From positions 1,054,001-1,118,000 of the forward strand of contig CP114121.1 of the NCBI GenBank assembly GCA_029959195.1: a stretch of 64,000 nucleotides of DNA. Direction: 5' to 3'. Every line of letters begins with the position of its first letter. Positions within the stretch are counted from its first letter, which is position 1. A model generated the notes under the pieces. That model did no database searches. It was not told where the DNA came from and was given only the letters and a program-made list of their open reading frames with translations. Below, one piece after another: positions 10,769-21,259 of this stretch. Source of the stretch: Dictyophora rubrovolvata (lineage: Eukaryota > Basidiomycota > Agaricomycetes > Phallales > Phallaceae). A program made the translations under genes and the position numbers.

Positions 10769-11426
10769 TGTTATGTATGGTGGTCCGAGGCTATTCCGGA
10801 TAGTTCTGAAGAAGTCCGGACCACTAGGTAGGACGGGAGACGGAGTACTGAAGTACAGGGTGAGGGACTTGGCTTCAACTTATATGTTGCGCCCACTCGC
10901 CCAGCTTACAATATCCCTCGATTTCAGAATACAAGGAAGTACACAAGTATGTACAAGTCCAATGACGTGTGATACGATGATGGAGTACAAGTCCACATCA
11001 TCGAAGACAACGTGAACAATAAGTACAAGTTGACTCAAACGTTAAGTCTGAGCCAAACTACGCAATATGGATTAAGAGTACGAGACGGACTAGAGATGAG
11101 AGAGTAACTGATTAAACTGATTATATTCAGACTGAGAATCCACAGCTGAGGGAGCTGGGGTTTAAATACAGGAGGGAGCGGAACTATGTAAATGGGGATA
11201 GTGACAAATAAGGGAAAGTGGGAATTGACTAGTGCAAGCCAAGATGATGATATTATAATCTAAGTACCTTGTTGCTAAGTGCGCGGGACAGAATTCCCCA
11301 TAAGGAAATTCTGTGATACGGGGTACGGACAAGAATGCGGAGTACGGAGTTCAGGAAGTGGGACGGAATAGAGTATGGAGTTTGGACATGTCTGGATTTG
11401 GACTATGGGTCATGCGGGGCGTGACA
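10769..11426 (-). repeat. 3' LTR of the chromovirus (family B)
   Basis: It spans TGTTATGTATGG to GGGGCGTGACA on the plus strand, so in element sense it begins TGTCACGCCCC. The adjoining internal sequence, read in element sense, is a purine run AAGGGGGAG, the expected polypurine tract. Confidence 0.9.
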
Positions 11427-11549
11427 GTACTCCCCCTTCAAGGTCGAGTCCCTACGAGACTACCAGGTTACATAATTGTCTGAGTTTGAAAAGCTTATGT
11501 CAGCTGAAAAGTTTGAAACACTTTCAGCTTCATCGTTGACTCAACCATC

Positions 11550-12621
11550 ATGTCCACCCCTCCTTCTTCTCCAATGCCGACCAATGTTGAGGACGTTGCG
11601 GCCATCGATGCCAAGTTGGCTGCGACGCTACAGGACTCCCCCCCTTCGCCTAAGAAGACGATAACCAAGTACGAGCACCCTGCCTGCGCGGGTGTCGAGT
11701 TTCCATTCAAGGGATGATTTGTTACCTCCTCGATGTTTGAAACAATGCTGGAGGGATACAACGACGAGTGTCAGGAGCTTATAAAAGTGTGGGAGGAGGA
11801 GGAACGGAAGGCTAAGAAGGCGCAAGAGGAGATAGAGAAGTTGAAGCAGGAGTTGGCAGAGAGGGAGAGGGAACAAGCAGCGGTGGTGGCGAAGTTGAGC
11901 CCCGCCAAGGTATGTAGTCGCACATAGGTTCAATCGGTCACGGAGCTCACTCGTCATAGATAACAGGTGGGACGAAGCGTCTGCGCCAGTTGGCGTTGGA
12001 GGTGGAAATTCCTTGGATTGGCAGTTCCGGAGTCCGTGCGAGGCCCGCAAAGCGGGTGAAAATTGTGAGTGACCTTGGATTGGTGGGGCGATGACTGATG
12101 TGGTCTAGGATGCAGGAAAATTCATGGAGACGGATGAAGATGCTGAGGCGGAGGCCGAGGAAGACAGGGCCGTGTCGGACATAGAGAAGGATGTCGAGTG
12201 GAAGGACCCATACATCCCCGTTGCCCAAAAGAATAACAAGCTGGTGAAGTACCATGCAAGTACGGAAGATAGTGTGCGTTTTCCAGAGCAGTGCGTGGAA
12301 TGCCTCGCCTGGGGGTACTGGTGCTGGAAGCAGAAGACCTCGACTAATGGTCGTATGAAGAACACGTGTGTGGAGTGCTCCTTTGAGCACCGAAGTTGTT
12401 CCCACAGCCCCTTAGCGCCACATACTCGGGGTAGGAAAGGAAAAGGGAAAGCAAAGGAAGTGGAAAAAGGAGGTACGGATCTAGGGGATGGGGGAAATGG
12501 GGAGTTGGTGCTGGTACTCCGGGATGTTGTCTCGGAGCTCGCGGAGGGCAACAGAATCCAGCGGAAGCAGAATGGTCTGTTAGAGAGGATAGCGGAGTTC
12601 CTGGAGACCGGAACTGACTAA
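11550..12621 (+). CDS. Antisense accessory gene of the chromovirus, unknown function
   Basis: Coding blocks on the plus strand, opposite to gag-pol, begin with MSTPPSSPMPTNVED. They continue through a charged coiled-coil stretch (EEEERKAKKAQEEIEKLK) and end in a block with spaced cysteines: CVECLAWGYWCWKQK and CVECSFEHRSC. Two short GT-AG intron-like gaps (about 11910-11960 and 12063-12110) separate blocks. The Cys spacing suggests a small metal-binding or DNA-binding fold, but I recognise no named family. It lies wholly inside the element between pol and the LTR and appears degraded. I recall comparable hypothetical proteins in other mushroom genomes, but cannot confirm it here. Confidence 0.5.
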
Positions 12622-12749
12622 GACCCCTGTAAATAATTGAAACAAGTATAATCTTAATTGAAAAAGAGAGAGAGGGAAGTACAGAATACGGAATAAGAAA
12701 AATGTGAGAATATGAAAGGGGATTGTGAGCATAGAGTACCACAGTACAC

Positions 12750-15700
12750 CTATATGATATAGGATTGGGAGTCTGGATTGAAGCATAGTGCAGAGAGTGG
12801 TCCGGGCTTTGCGGGATAGGACGCATGGAATTCTGCAATGGATTCTTCCGCATGAAGTTCATTAGCAAGTACCCAGGACTCCGAGTCGTCCGTGTCATCG
12901 TATCCTGTCCATTTAACTTTATACAATAATGGGCAGGACTTACGACATTTATCAATCTTGGAGTCCAGAATGGAGTCAATCTGGTACTCTTCTTCCCCAT
13001 CAACTTCGACCAGGCCAGGCGGGTCCGGAGTACGGTTGGGAATGGAACTTGGGGTGTAAGGTTCAAGCATGGAAACATGGAAGACAGGGTGTACAGAACA
13101 GAGATCAAGGGGAAGACAGAGGGTGTAGGAGTGAGTACCGGGGCGGGCGATGACCTCATACGGGCCAAGGTACTTCTCGGAGAGTTTCTTTGCGGGTCTC
13201 GTAGTCCAGATGAACTTGGCTTTGACAAAGGCTTGGGAGCTGATTTCGAAGACAGGAGCTTCTAGACGATGCTTGTCAGCGGAAGCTTTGTAACGTACTT
13301 GTGCTATGTGGATTTGCTCCCGGATGACAGTGTGGAGTTCATCCAGTTTTACAGCATAGTCCGAGGCAAGTATGGACTTGATGTCATCAGAGGGAGTAAC
13401 TGTGAGACTTGGGTGGTAACCCTTGTTAGCGAAGAATGGGGATACACCTGTGGTAGCGCTCTTGGAGTTGTTGTACGCAAACTCCGCGAGAGGTAGGAGT
13501 TCGGACCAGTCGTCTTGCTGATAGTTGCAATAGCAGCAAAGATACTGTTCCAGGGTTTGGTTCGTCCGCTCGGTTTGGCCATCAGCTTCCGGATGATAAC
13601 CAGAGGTGAAGTGGAGGTTCATGTTGAGCAACTTCCCGAGGGATCTCCAGAAGTGTGACATGAACTCCGAGCCACGGTCTGAGGTGACGTTGGATGGGAC
13701 TCCATGCTTGGAAAAGACATGAAGTACGAAGAGTTTTGCCAAGTCCTGTGAGGTTATTTCGTCATAGGTAGGGATGAAAATACCTTGCTTGGTGAAGCGG
13801 TCAATAATGACGAGTATGGATGTGAAACCCGAGGACTTGGGGAGGTGTTCAATGAAGTCCATGGATATGTCGCTCCACGGACGATCAGGGATTGGTAAGG
13901 GCTTAAGAAGCCCATAGGGTTTGTGCTGTTGGGACTTAGACTGGAGACAGGTAGTGCAGGAGTGGCAGTAGTCCCGAACCATCGTATGAAGGTTGGGCCA
14001 GGAATACTGATGACGGATCAGGTCAAGAGTCTTGTTCTGCCCGAAGTGACCGGAGATGGGGTGGTCATGGCAGTGCTGCAAAACCCGCAAGCGTAAGTTA
14101 TTACAATCAGGCACGTACATTCTACCATCAAACAGGAGGTGTCCAGAGTCATTCATACTCCAACGGTGTTTGGGTAGGGAAGAACAGATAGCTTTGGCAG
14201 TGTCGTCCGAGGGTAGTCTGGTGAGGATGTCATCGTGAAGTTTGACAACATCGAGTAGGACTGTTGCACGAGCAAGGACATGTCGGAGTTGGGTACTCCT
14301 GAGGGATGATGCCAGATTTTCAGAGGTAAAGATCAGTTTGACATTATGGGAGTTCACACTGGCGTAGTCGCTACTCCCCTCTTTAAGGTAGACATCGTAA
14401 TGTCTAGTCAGTGTGTCAGGTTTAGTCCCGATCTTACCAGGGCAGAAATGAATTTCCAAATTGAACTGGGAGAGGAACTCCGACCACCGGGCTTGTCTAC
14501 GGGTCAGGATCTTGGTTTTGGTAAATGATTCCAGGTTCTTGTGATCCATGAAGACTTGCACGGGGAAGAAGGAACCTTCCAAGTAATGACGCCACTTGGA
14601 AAAGGCTTCATGAATGGCAAGGAGTTCCTTGTCATGGATGTTGTAGTTCAACTCCGGGGCGGACATGGTATGGGATGGAGATCCCCGGAGGAGTTGTACT
14701 GAGAGAGGATGGCAGAGATGGCATAGTCGGACGCATCAGTCTCTATGATAATCTGATGTTCCAGGTGCCAGTGAGCAAGGACGGGAGCAGAAGTGAAAGC
14801 CCTTTTCAGGGACTCAAAAGCGAGATGGCACTTATCATCAAAGTTCCAGAGTATCCTTGCGGGTGAGCCAGGTGAGGGGAACAGTGATGTGGGAGTAGCC
14901 ATCTATGAAATGACGATAGAAATTGGCAAAGCCAAGGAAGGACTGAATGTCCTTGACTTTCCGAGGTTCGGGCCATTCCAGGATCGCAGAGATCTTGGAC
15001 AAGCCCATAGCGAGACCCTCGTTGGAAAGTACATAGCCAAGGAATTCCATGGAGTCTTTGTGGAACTCACATTTCTTTGCGGAGGTGAAGAGACCGTTCT
15101 TGCGGAGGCGTTGGAGTACCTCACGGACATGTTCCTGATGATGGGACATGTCGTCAGAGTAGATAAGGATGTCATCAAGGTAGACGACGATGCAAACTTC
15201 AAGAAGGTCACTGAAGATGTCGTTCATGAAACGCTGGAAGGCAGAGGGGGCATTGGAAAGACCGAAGGGCATGACAAGCCATTCAAAGGAACCATAACAA
15301 GTATGGAACGCGGTCTTCCATTTGTCACCCTCGGCGATACGGATGAGATGATAGGTGTGCTTAAGGTCAATCTTGGAGTAAACCCGGGCTTTCCGTGGAG
15401 CATCAAGAAGGTCAGAGATGAGTGGGAGTGGGTACTTGTCTTTCTTTGTGACACGGTTAAGTCCATGATAATCAACGCAGAGACGAAGAGACCCATCCTT
15501 CTTGCGGATGAAAAGTACGGGAGCTCTGAAGGGACTATGGGCAGGGCAGATGAAACCAATGTGAAGGTGTTCATCCAGGAATTCTCGGAGAGCCTGTAGT
15601 TCAATGACAGATAGGGAGTAGATTGGACCAAGGGTAGGTGACGCACCATCTTCAAGGTTGATCCGAAGATCATATGGGCAATGCGGAGCAAGATCATTAG

Positions 15701-16400
15701 CCCAAGATGCACTAAAGACATCTGCGAACTCGTGATATTCTTCAGGGATGTTCTCCAAAGGCAGGGGGTTGACAGAAGTCGCGGAAGCTCAAGCAAGGAC
15801 TTCAGGGCCATCAAGGAAAGCCCTGAAGGTTTCAGAACCAGGGAGTTTGCATGTGCGAGAGAAGGCCTCAGCATTGACAAACGAGATATGGGGTGCCTTT
15901 GTTGTCAGATGCGGAGCATCCCTAGGAGGAGCATCAGAGAAGATGGATTTGGCGGAAGAAGCCAGGACGGAGGGTGGTTCTGAAGACGGAGACGGGAGAT
16001 ACGTATGAGAGGTTGCGGGGTCCCGGAAGACGATACTGCGCTGTGCCCAGTCAACCGACAGGTTGTAGCGGGTTAGCCAGTTTAATCCGAGGACTACGTC
16101 CGAAGTACAATCTAACGGAGTGACAAAAAATGTCAGTACCTGTGAAGTACCACAAGGGAATTTTACAGGAAGTTCTAACGACTGTGTAATACATGAGTTA
16201 CTACTACCATCAATTAGAGTTAATGGAATAGGTGGAATATTTTTAGTTTTTAGTTTGTTTTTGTTTACAAAATCAGAACTAACTAAACAATCAGAAGAAC
16301 CACAATCAATTAAAGCATTAAAAGGTTTCGGAATAAGCGGAGAAGTGAGAACAGAAATAAAAGAAGAAGACGGAATAGCGTTATAACGGAAAAGGATAGT
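12750..16400 (-). mobile_element. Pol region of the chromovirus
   Basis: In element order: an aspartic protease region (about 16390-15990) with DCGSSDCLV; reverse transcriptase (about 15758-14840) with VDYHGLNRVTKKDKYPLP and YLDDILIYS; and RNase H (about 14900-14400) with DKELLAIHEAFSKWRHYLEG. Next is integrase (about 14150-13250) with a HHCC zinc region, DFIEHLPKSSG and GYHPEADGQTERTNQTLEQY, then a GPY/F module and a C-terminal chromodomain (about 13030-12850) with YKVKWTGYDDTDDSESW. The chromodomain places it among chromoviruses, whose integrases target methylated-histone chromatin. Several frames are broken. Confidence 0.92.
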
Positions 16401-16684
16401 ACGATCGGAGTTAACGCAGTCCCCGAGTTGTACTTGGCCCTCAGGGACACTACCTAATTTTTTGACTCGACTGCTTCAATCTTCGCTTCGGACTTAATCT
16501 CCACGATAGAAGCACTGGAATCAATGGTGTTAGCAGCCTGGGCGGCCTTGGGCTTAGACGGTGTCGCGTACCAAAATCTTCCTAATAAGGAAACGTTCCG
16601 AATTTTGGTTCAAAGCGGAGTTTCAAACTACCAAAAACTTAACCGATACACCACAGCCTCTTGAAATCAAAACCCTTACAAAAA

Positions 16685-17311
16685 ATGGCCGCATTTTCAT
16701 TTCACTATACATCATCAATTTCTTTGCCCATTCCAGCATCTCCCACCGAGTCATTACCCCCCTCCAACGATGAATCTATATCACCTTTTCGTTTTTCGCC
16801 TTCCAGTCCAAGGACATACGATTTGGATCTGCATACGACTCTTTATATCTATAGTTCCCAATATGCGAGTCTCGACATCGACGAAGAAACGTACCTCCCG
16901 AAGTTCCCTCCACCTCTTATTATTCGTCAATGCAGAAGTTCGGATTTGGTTCACCCCGGTCTCATGTTTGGAGAAAAGGTTTATATCGAGGAACGATTAG
17001 ACTGGTTTACAATTATTAACGTTTATTCTACACCCGAATCAGCTGTTAAAGACTCATATCGGATTTGGTTAGTGACACAAGAAGGGTTCGAATTTACATT
17101 CCTGGTTCTAGATGTGCCAAGTCGTTGGGTTGTCATGAAAAACATAAAAACACAAAAACATAGCCCATATAGACCAGCCAATCTTGTTCCTGTAGATCCT
17201 CAAATGTCTCGTTTTTCACCCCATTCGCCAGAACCAATATCTCTCCCCTCTTCTCCATCCAAACGATCCTTCCGAAAGATCCGACGTGTTTGCTCAAACC
17301 TTCTTGGATGA
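16685..17311 (+). CDS. ORF A of the twin-ORF repeat, unknown protein
   Basis: It is about 208 residues from MAAFSFHYTSS. A Ser/Pro-rich N-terminus precedes a predicted beta-rich core (LYIYSSQYASLDIDEETYLP, then IRQCRSSDLVHPGLMFGEKV, then IWLVTQEGFEFTFLVLDVPS). A basic Ser/Pro tail ends KRSFRKIRRVCSNLLG. I recognise no domain. The frame is maintained in copy 3 over most of its length with few substitutions, which argues that it is, or recently was, a real gene. The core resembles ORF B in spacing and key residues. Confidence 0.5.
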   Translation: MAAFSFHYTSSISLPIPASPTESLPPSNDESISPFRFSPSSPRTYDLDLHTTLYIYSSQYASLDIDEETYLPKFPPPLIIRQCRSSDLVHPGLMFGEKVYIEERLDWFTIINVYSTPESAVKDSYRIWLVTQEGFEFTFLVLDVPSRWVVMKNIKTQKHSPYRPANLVPVDPQMSRFSPHSPEPISLPSSPSKRSFRKIRRVCSNLLG

Positions 17312-17422
17312 AATTAGGACAAAAGGCTTGATTAGGATAAGCGATTAGATTTGTATTTCATCTCCTTCTTTCTTTCTGGACATTTCATTAGCGCTTAAAA
17401 ATTTTGGTTAACCCATATCATC

Positions 17423-17990
17423 ATGTCGGACGATAACGATACTCCTACTTCCCCTATTCCCCTTTTTCAACTCCCTTTCTTCCCTTTTGAATATCGTTCT
17501 TCTCTCAGATTCGGACCCAACCCTAATTTCCTCTCACGACTTCGCATTTACAATACTCTTGTTTCTGAAATTGATGTCGACCCCTCCACAATGCTTCCGA
17601 TTACTCCACAGCCATTAATGGAGATTACTATTCCTTATGACGATCTGGAGATAGGATATCCACGAGCTTTAACCCTGTACGAACGAACCAACGTCAATGT
17701 CATGGACGAATCGTATGAGTTTGTCGAGTTCCTTTCAACAAATCGTTAAGAAGAATCAATCTGGAGACTGGTCTTTCGTCATCAATTTCGAAGTTATACT
17801 CAATTCTTATTCATAGACGCACCCCTATCTGCCATCCCATCCCCTCCCGACTACTCTGTTGGAAATCAAACCCTCCCTTCCTATTCCGATCTCCAATCCA
17901 ATCTCGTTCAAGATCTGGTATTGTTAAGCATTGCCATAGCCATTATTATTGCGCCACAGCCACGAAGAAGAAGATCTCGTCAACAATAAC
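17423..17990 (+). CDS. ORF B of the twin-ORF repeat, unknown protein
   Basis: It starts MSDDNDTPTSPIPLFQLPFF. The core reads LRIYNTLVSEIDVDPSTMLP, ITPQPLMEITIPYDDLEIGY and RLVFRHQFRSYTQFLFIDAP, ending in a basic PRRRRSRQQ tail in the longest version (copy 3, about 188 residues). It aligns by eye with ORF A: an I-Y start strand, acidic D-x-D, LP, P-P/Q-P-L, and a W/R-LV...FLF-D-P strand. The copy here is interrupted. No family is recognised. Confidence 0.45.
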
Positions 17991-18814
17991 CAGATCAGTA
18001 AGAAGTTTGGGATGGTAAGATTATAGTTTTGGGTAAGAGGTAGCGCGAGAAGTGCCAGATGGTGATTTTGGTAAAGCTATGCTGGGAATCCGGTTTCATC
18101 ATCTTCTTTTGATCTCTTTTTGTTTCTCTTTTTGTTTCAACATATTTCTCCTATTCCCCCTAACCACATATGCGATTCCCCTTTTTCTGTAATTGTATCC
18201 TCCATCGTTTTCTCCTTTTTCTTTTGTTTCTTTGTTCTCTTTTTGTTTCCTTTTGTTATCATGGCGAATGATGAGTGATCATTCTGCTTTCCTTTATATT
18301 TCCAAATGGTATATATACTGCATGTAAATAATTGTAACAGCAGCAATCTACCGGAACGGTTGTCTCAAGTTTAGTTCAGTTTAAGTCAAGTTCAAGTCAA
18401 GTTTCGTCTCTAGTCTATTTCTACGCTCACGTCTATTTCTTTGGATTACTCTGAGTGAGGCCTCGGAGTATAAACTCAACGATTCGTATTGTCGTTGAAG
18501 CCTTACTAACTTTAAACAGATTATCATCGCTGTATTATCGACGGCGTATTGACTCACCATTTTATCGCAACTCACATTTGTCATCCCCCTCACACACACA
18601 CGATCTTAGGATCATCATTTTTTTGTTGTTGTTGGTTTTATATTGACGCACACACACTCACTAAATATCATATTATTCCCCCACCCTCCTCCTTACGAAA
18701 TCAGCACCAGGACCCGCTCCACGGAGACTAGACGGCCTCAAACAAAATATCTTCGTAGTTTTTCCGATTGTATATATAGCTACGACATTTAGCTATTATC
18801 TTCGGATCGTTACA

Positions 18815-20545
18815 ACGGGAAAGACGAAGACAGGTTAGTCCGAGACTTTGGACAGCTAGCAGCTACATGACCTTTGTCCGCACAGATGAGACACAGGTTG
18901 TTGTCTATCCGGCATTGACGTTCAGTCGGAGTAAGCTTACCATCCTTACCAAGATGCGCAGGGTTAACCTTCAACAGAGAGTTTGACCCTGATGATGGCT
19001 TCTTGTTGTTGGACTTCTGGGGATTGGAGGACGAAGCTTGGGGCTTGCCCTTGGACAGAGTCGGAGCAAAGGAAGAAGTACCGGAGGTTGAAGGTTTCTT
19101 GTGCTCCAAAACGATACGGTTGTGGAGACATTTTTCTTCCGGTTGACGCGTTCCCAGTAGATGGCATCGTACTTGAAAACAACGTCACAGAGTTCAGCAA
19201 GAGTTGCAGGTTCCTTGCCAGAGTCATCGATACAGTCGTGGATGCGGTCGGGGAGTTGGCTCTGGGCGAGGGAAAACAAGGCACAGTCATCCCAGCTGAC
19301 CTGGACGGTGTACTTGGAAAAATCGACGAAGTAGGTTGCAGCTTTCATGTTGTCCGTGAAGCGGAGACTGCGGAGTTTGCATTCGGCCTCCTCTTCCAGA
19401 CGGTGCGTACCAAAAGCTCGGTTGATGAACTGGACGAACAAGTCCCAGTCATCAAACCATTCAAAGCTTTCTCCGGAGTTAAGGTATGGGGTGATGAGCT
19501 GCATAGCAGTGTCAGTAAAATAGGTCATGGCAAAAGAGACCTTGCGGGCCCCGGTGTTATAGGTTTCGGGGTCCGCGCGGAAGACGAGATGACACTGAGT
19601 GAGGAAGATGCGGAATTTCTCCGTAGAAGATCCATCAAACTGATCCGGTACGCGGACCTTAATCTTTGACAGATGAGGAGCAGGAGGAACGGTGGGAGCC
19701 ACAGGCTGAGCAGCCCTCATGGTCTGAGCGGCCATGAAGTCAGTCATACGAGCCAGGGTCTCAGTGATCCTGTCAAGAGCATCGGAACGGCGACCCGGAT
19801 GAGAAGGGGATCCAGATCGCAGAGTATGTTCTTCATCATCTGCATCTGAGTCGTTGCCACCTCCACCACCACCTGGTGGTCTGGGTGGTCCGGGCGGACC
19901 AGGGGGACCAGGGGCTGTGGAGCGACTGGGAACTCGAGAACGAGAGCGATGGGAACGACGGGACGGAGGACGGGATGGGCGGCAAGCATTACCAGAATGA
20001 TGACTAGCCCTGTGGTCAGAAGGAGGACCAGGGTCAGCATCAGGAGGACCAGAAGGAGGATCAGGAGGATCAGGGGGAGCACCAGAGGTGCCCTGAGCTG
20101 GTACCTCTTGGATTTCACCTGCCCGACTAGACAGATGAGAATGGGAGACTAGGACTTCATCGACGTCACTGCGAGACGCATTGGAGGCCCTAGAAACGAC
20201 ATGGAAGGAGTTGTCCATGTGGTCCTCAGGGATATCTGGGATAGCAGCTTCTGCGAGAAAGGGACGGTTCAGGGGTAACATGGTTTGAGTCCCAGAGGGA
20301 CCCGGAGTTGCCGCCTGATTTCGTTGTTGTTCAGCAGCACTAAGCGGAGGAGCAGGTTCTTCAGACGTCACACGGACTGTTGACAGACGAGTATTGGGAT
20401 GAGGGTTGGTTGGAAAAGTTGGGGTAACAGCACGATTGCGAAGTTGCCAAATGATGTCTGCAGATGGGGCCTCAACGGCCTCATCTCGGATACCATGAGG
20501 TTGACCAACACGGGACGTGCAGGTGGATGTACGAGTAGAAGACAT
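18815..20545 (-). mobile_element. Gag region of the chromovirus
   Basis: It starts MSSTRTSTCTSRVGQPHG close to the right LTR. A long Pro/Ser/Arg-rich linker precedes a capsid-like segment (IKVRVPDQFDGSSTEKFRIF onward). The C-terminal zinc knuckle has the CCHC pattern C-x2-C-x4-H-x4-C in LCLICADKGHVAASCPKS. Broken. Confidence 0.85.
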
Positions 20546-20602
20546 AGCAGACAGATGAGTGAGACAGAAGTGAAGCTGGTGAGCGAGTCAGTCTGAATAT
20601 AC
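20546..20602 (-). promoter_or_regulatory. Chromovirus leader with self-priming site
   Basis: In element sense the LTR is followed immediately by GTATATTCAGACTG. This is the exact reverse complement of CAGTCTGAATATA, which lies inside the LTR about 31 nt after the TATTTAAA box, where transcription should begin. This arrangement matches Tf1-type self-priming, where the transcript's own 5' end acts as primer. Confidence 0.75.
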
Positions 20603-21259
20603 TGTTATGTACGGTGGCCCAAAGCTATTCTGGATAGTTCCAAGGAAGTCCAGACCACAGGGTCAGACAGGAGACGGAGTACTGAAGTACAGGGTGAGGG
20701 ACTTGGCTTCAACTTATATGTTGTGCCCACTCACCCAGCTTACGATATCCCTCGATTTCGGAATACGAGGAAGTACGCAAGTACGTACAAGTCCGACGAC
20801 GTGTGATACAATGACGGAGTACAAGTCCACGTCGTCGAAGACAACGTGAACAATAAGTACAAGTTGACTCAAACGTTAAGTCCGAGCCAACTACGCAATA
20901 CAGATTAAGAGTACAAGACGGACTAGAGATGAGAGAGTAACTGATTAAACTGATTATATTCAGACTGAGGATCCACAGCTGAGGGAGCTGGGGTTTAAAT
21001 ACAGGAGGGAGCGGAACTACGTAAATGGGGATAGTGACAAATAAGGGAAAGTGGGAATTGACTAGTGCAAGCCAAGATGATGATATTATAATCTAAGTAC
21101 CTTGTTGCTAAGTGCGCGGGACAGAATTCCCCATAAGGAAATTCTGTGATACGGGGTACGGACAAGAATGCAGAGTTCGGAGTTCAGGAAGTGGGACGGA
21201 ATAGAGTATGGAGTTTGGACATGTCCGGATTTGGACTATGGGTCATGCGGGGCGTGACA
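20603..21259 (-). repeat. 5' LTR of the chromovirus (family B)
   Basis: It runs TGTTATGTACGG to GGGGCGTGACA on the plus strand. Read in element sense it has a TATTTAAA box about 31 nt upstream of CAGTCTGAATATA, the probable transcript start. It differs from the other LTR mainly by C/T and G/A changes. Confidence 0.9.

Larger units (their letters stand above)
16562..18814 (+). mobile_element. Twin-ORF repeat, copy 1, inserted in the chromovirus
   Basis: This 2.25-kb unit starts TGTCGCGTACCAAAATC and ends CTTCGGATCGTTACA, flanked by ACGG on both sides, a 4-bp target duplication. It carries two plus-strand ORFs (ORF A 16685-17311, ORF B from 17423) and, downstream, a TATATATA box near 18307 followed by a 500-bp noncoding tail. 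No reverse transcriptase, transposase or integrase is present. A second copy (40993-43262) is nearly identical and a third (26970-29664) is decayed. The class is uncertain: a giant solo LTR with ORFs, or a non-autonomous DNA element with TGTNR-type ends. Confidence 0.75.
10769..21259 (-). mobile_element. Ty3/Gypsy chromovirus, full-length but broken
   Basis: LTRs of 658 and 657 bp bound the element, which reads on the minus strand: gag (about 20545-18830), then protease, reverse transcriptase, RNase H, integrase and a chromodomain (16400-12750). A 2.25-kb repeat is inserted between gag and pol. An antisense gene lies between pol and the left LTR. The outer flanks (AAGGG and CAGTG) do not form a target duplication, so one end may have been rearranged. 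The coding frames are interrupted in roughly four or more places besides the insertion. The LTRs differ by several percent, mostly transitions, suggesting an old insertion. Confidence 0.9.

Noticed and set aside
14838-15599. The long plus-strand ORF at 14793-15599
   Set aside because: It is the antisense shadow of the reverse transcriptase region.
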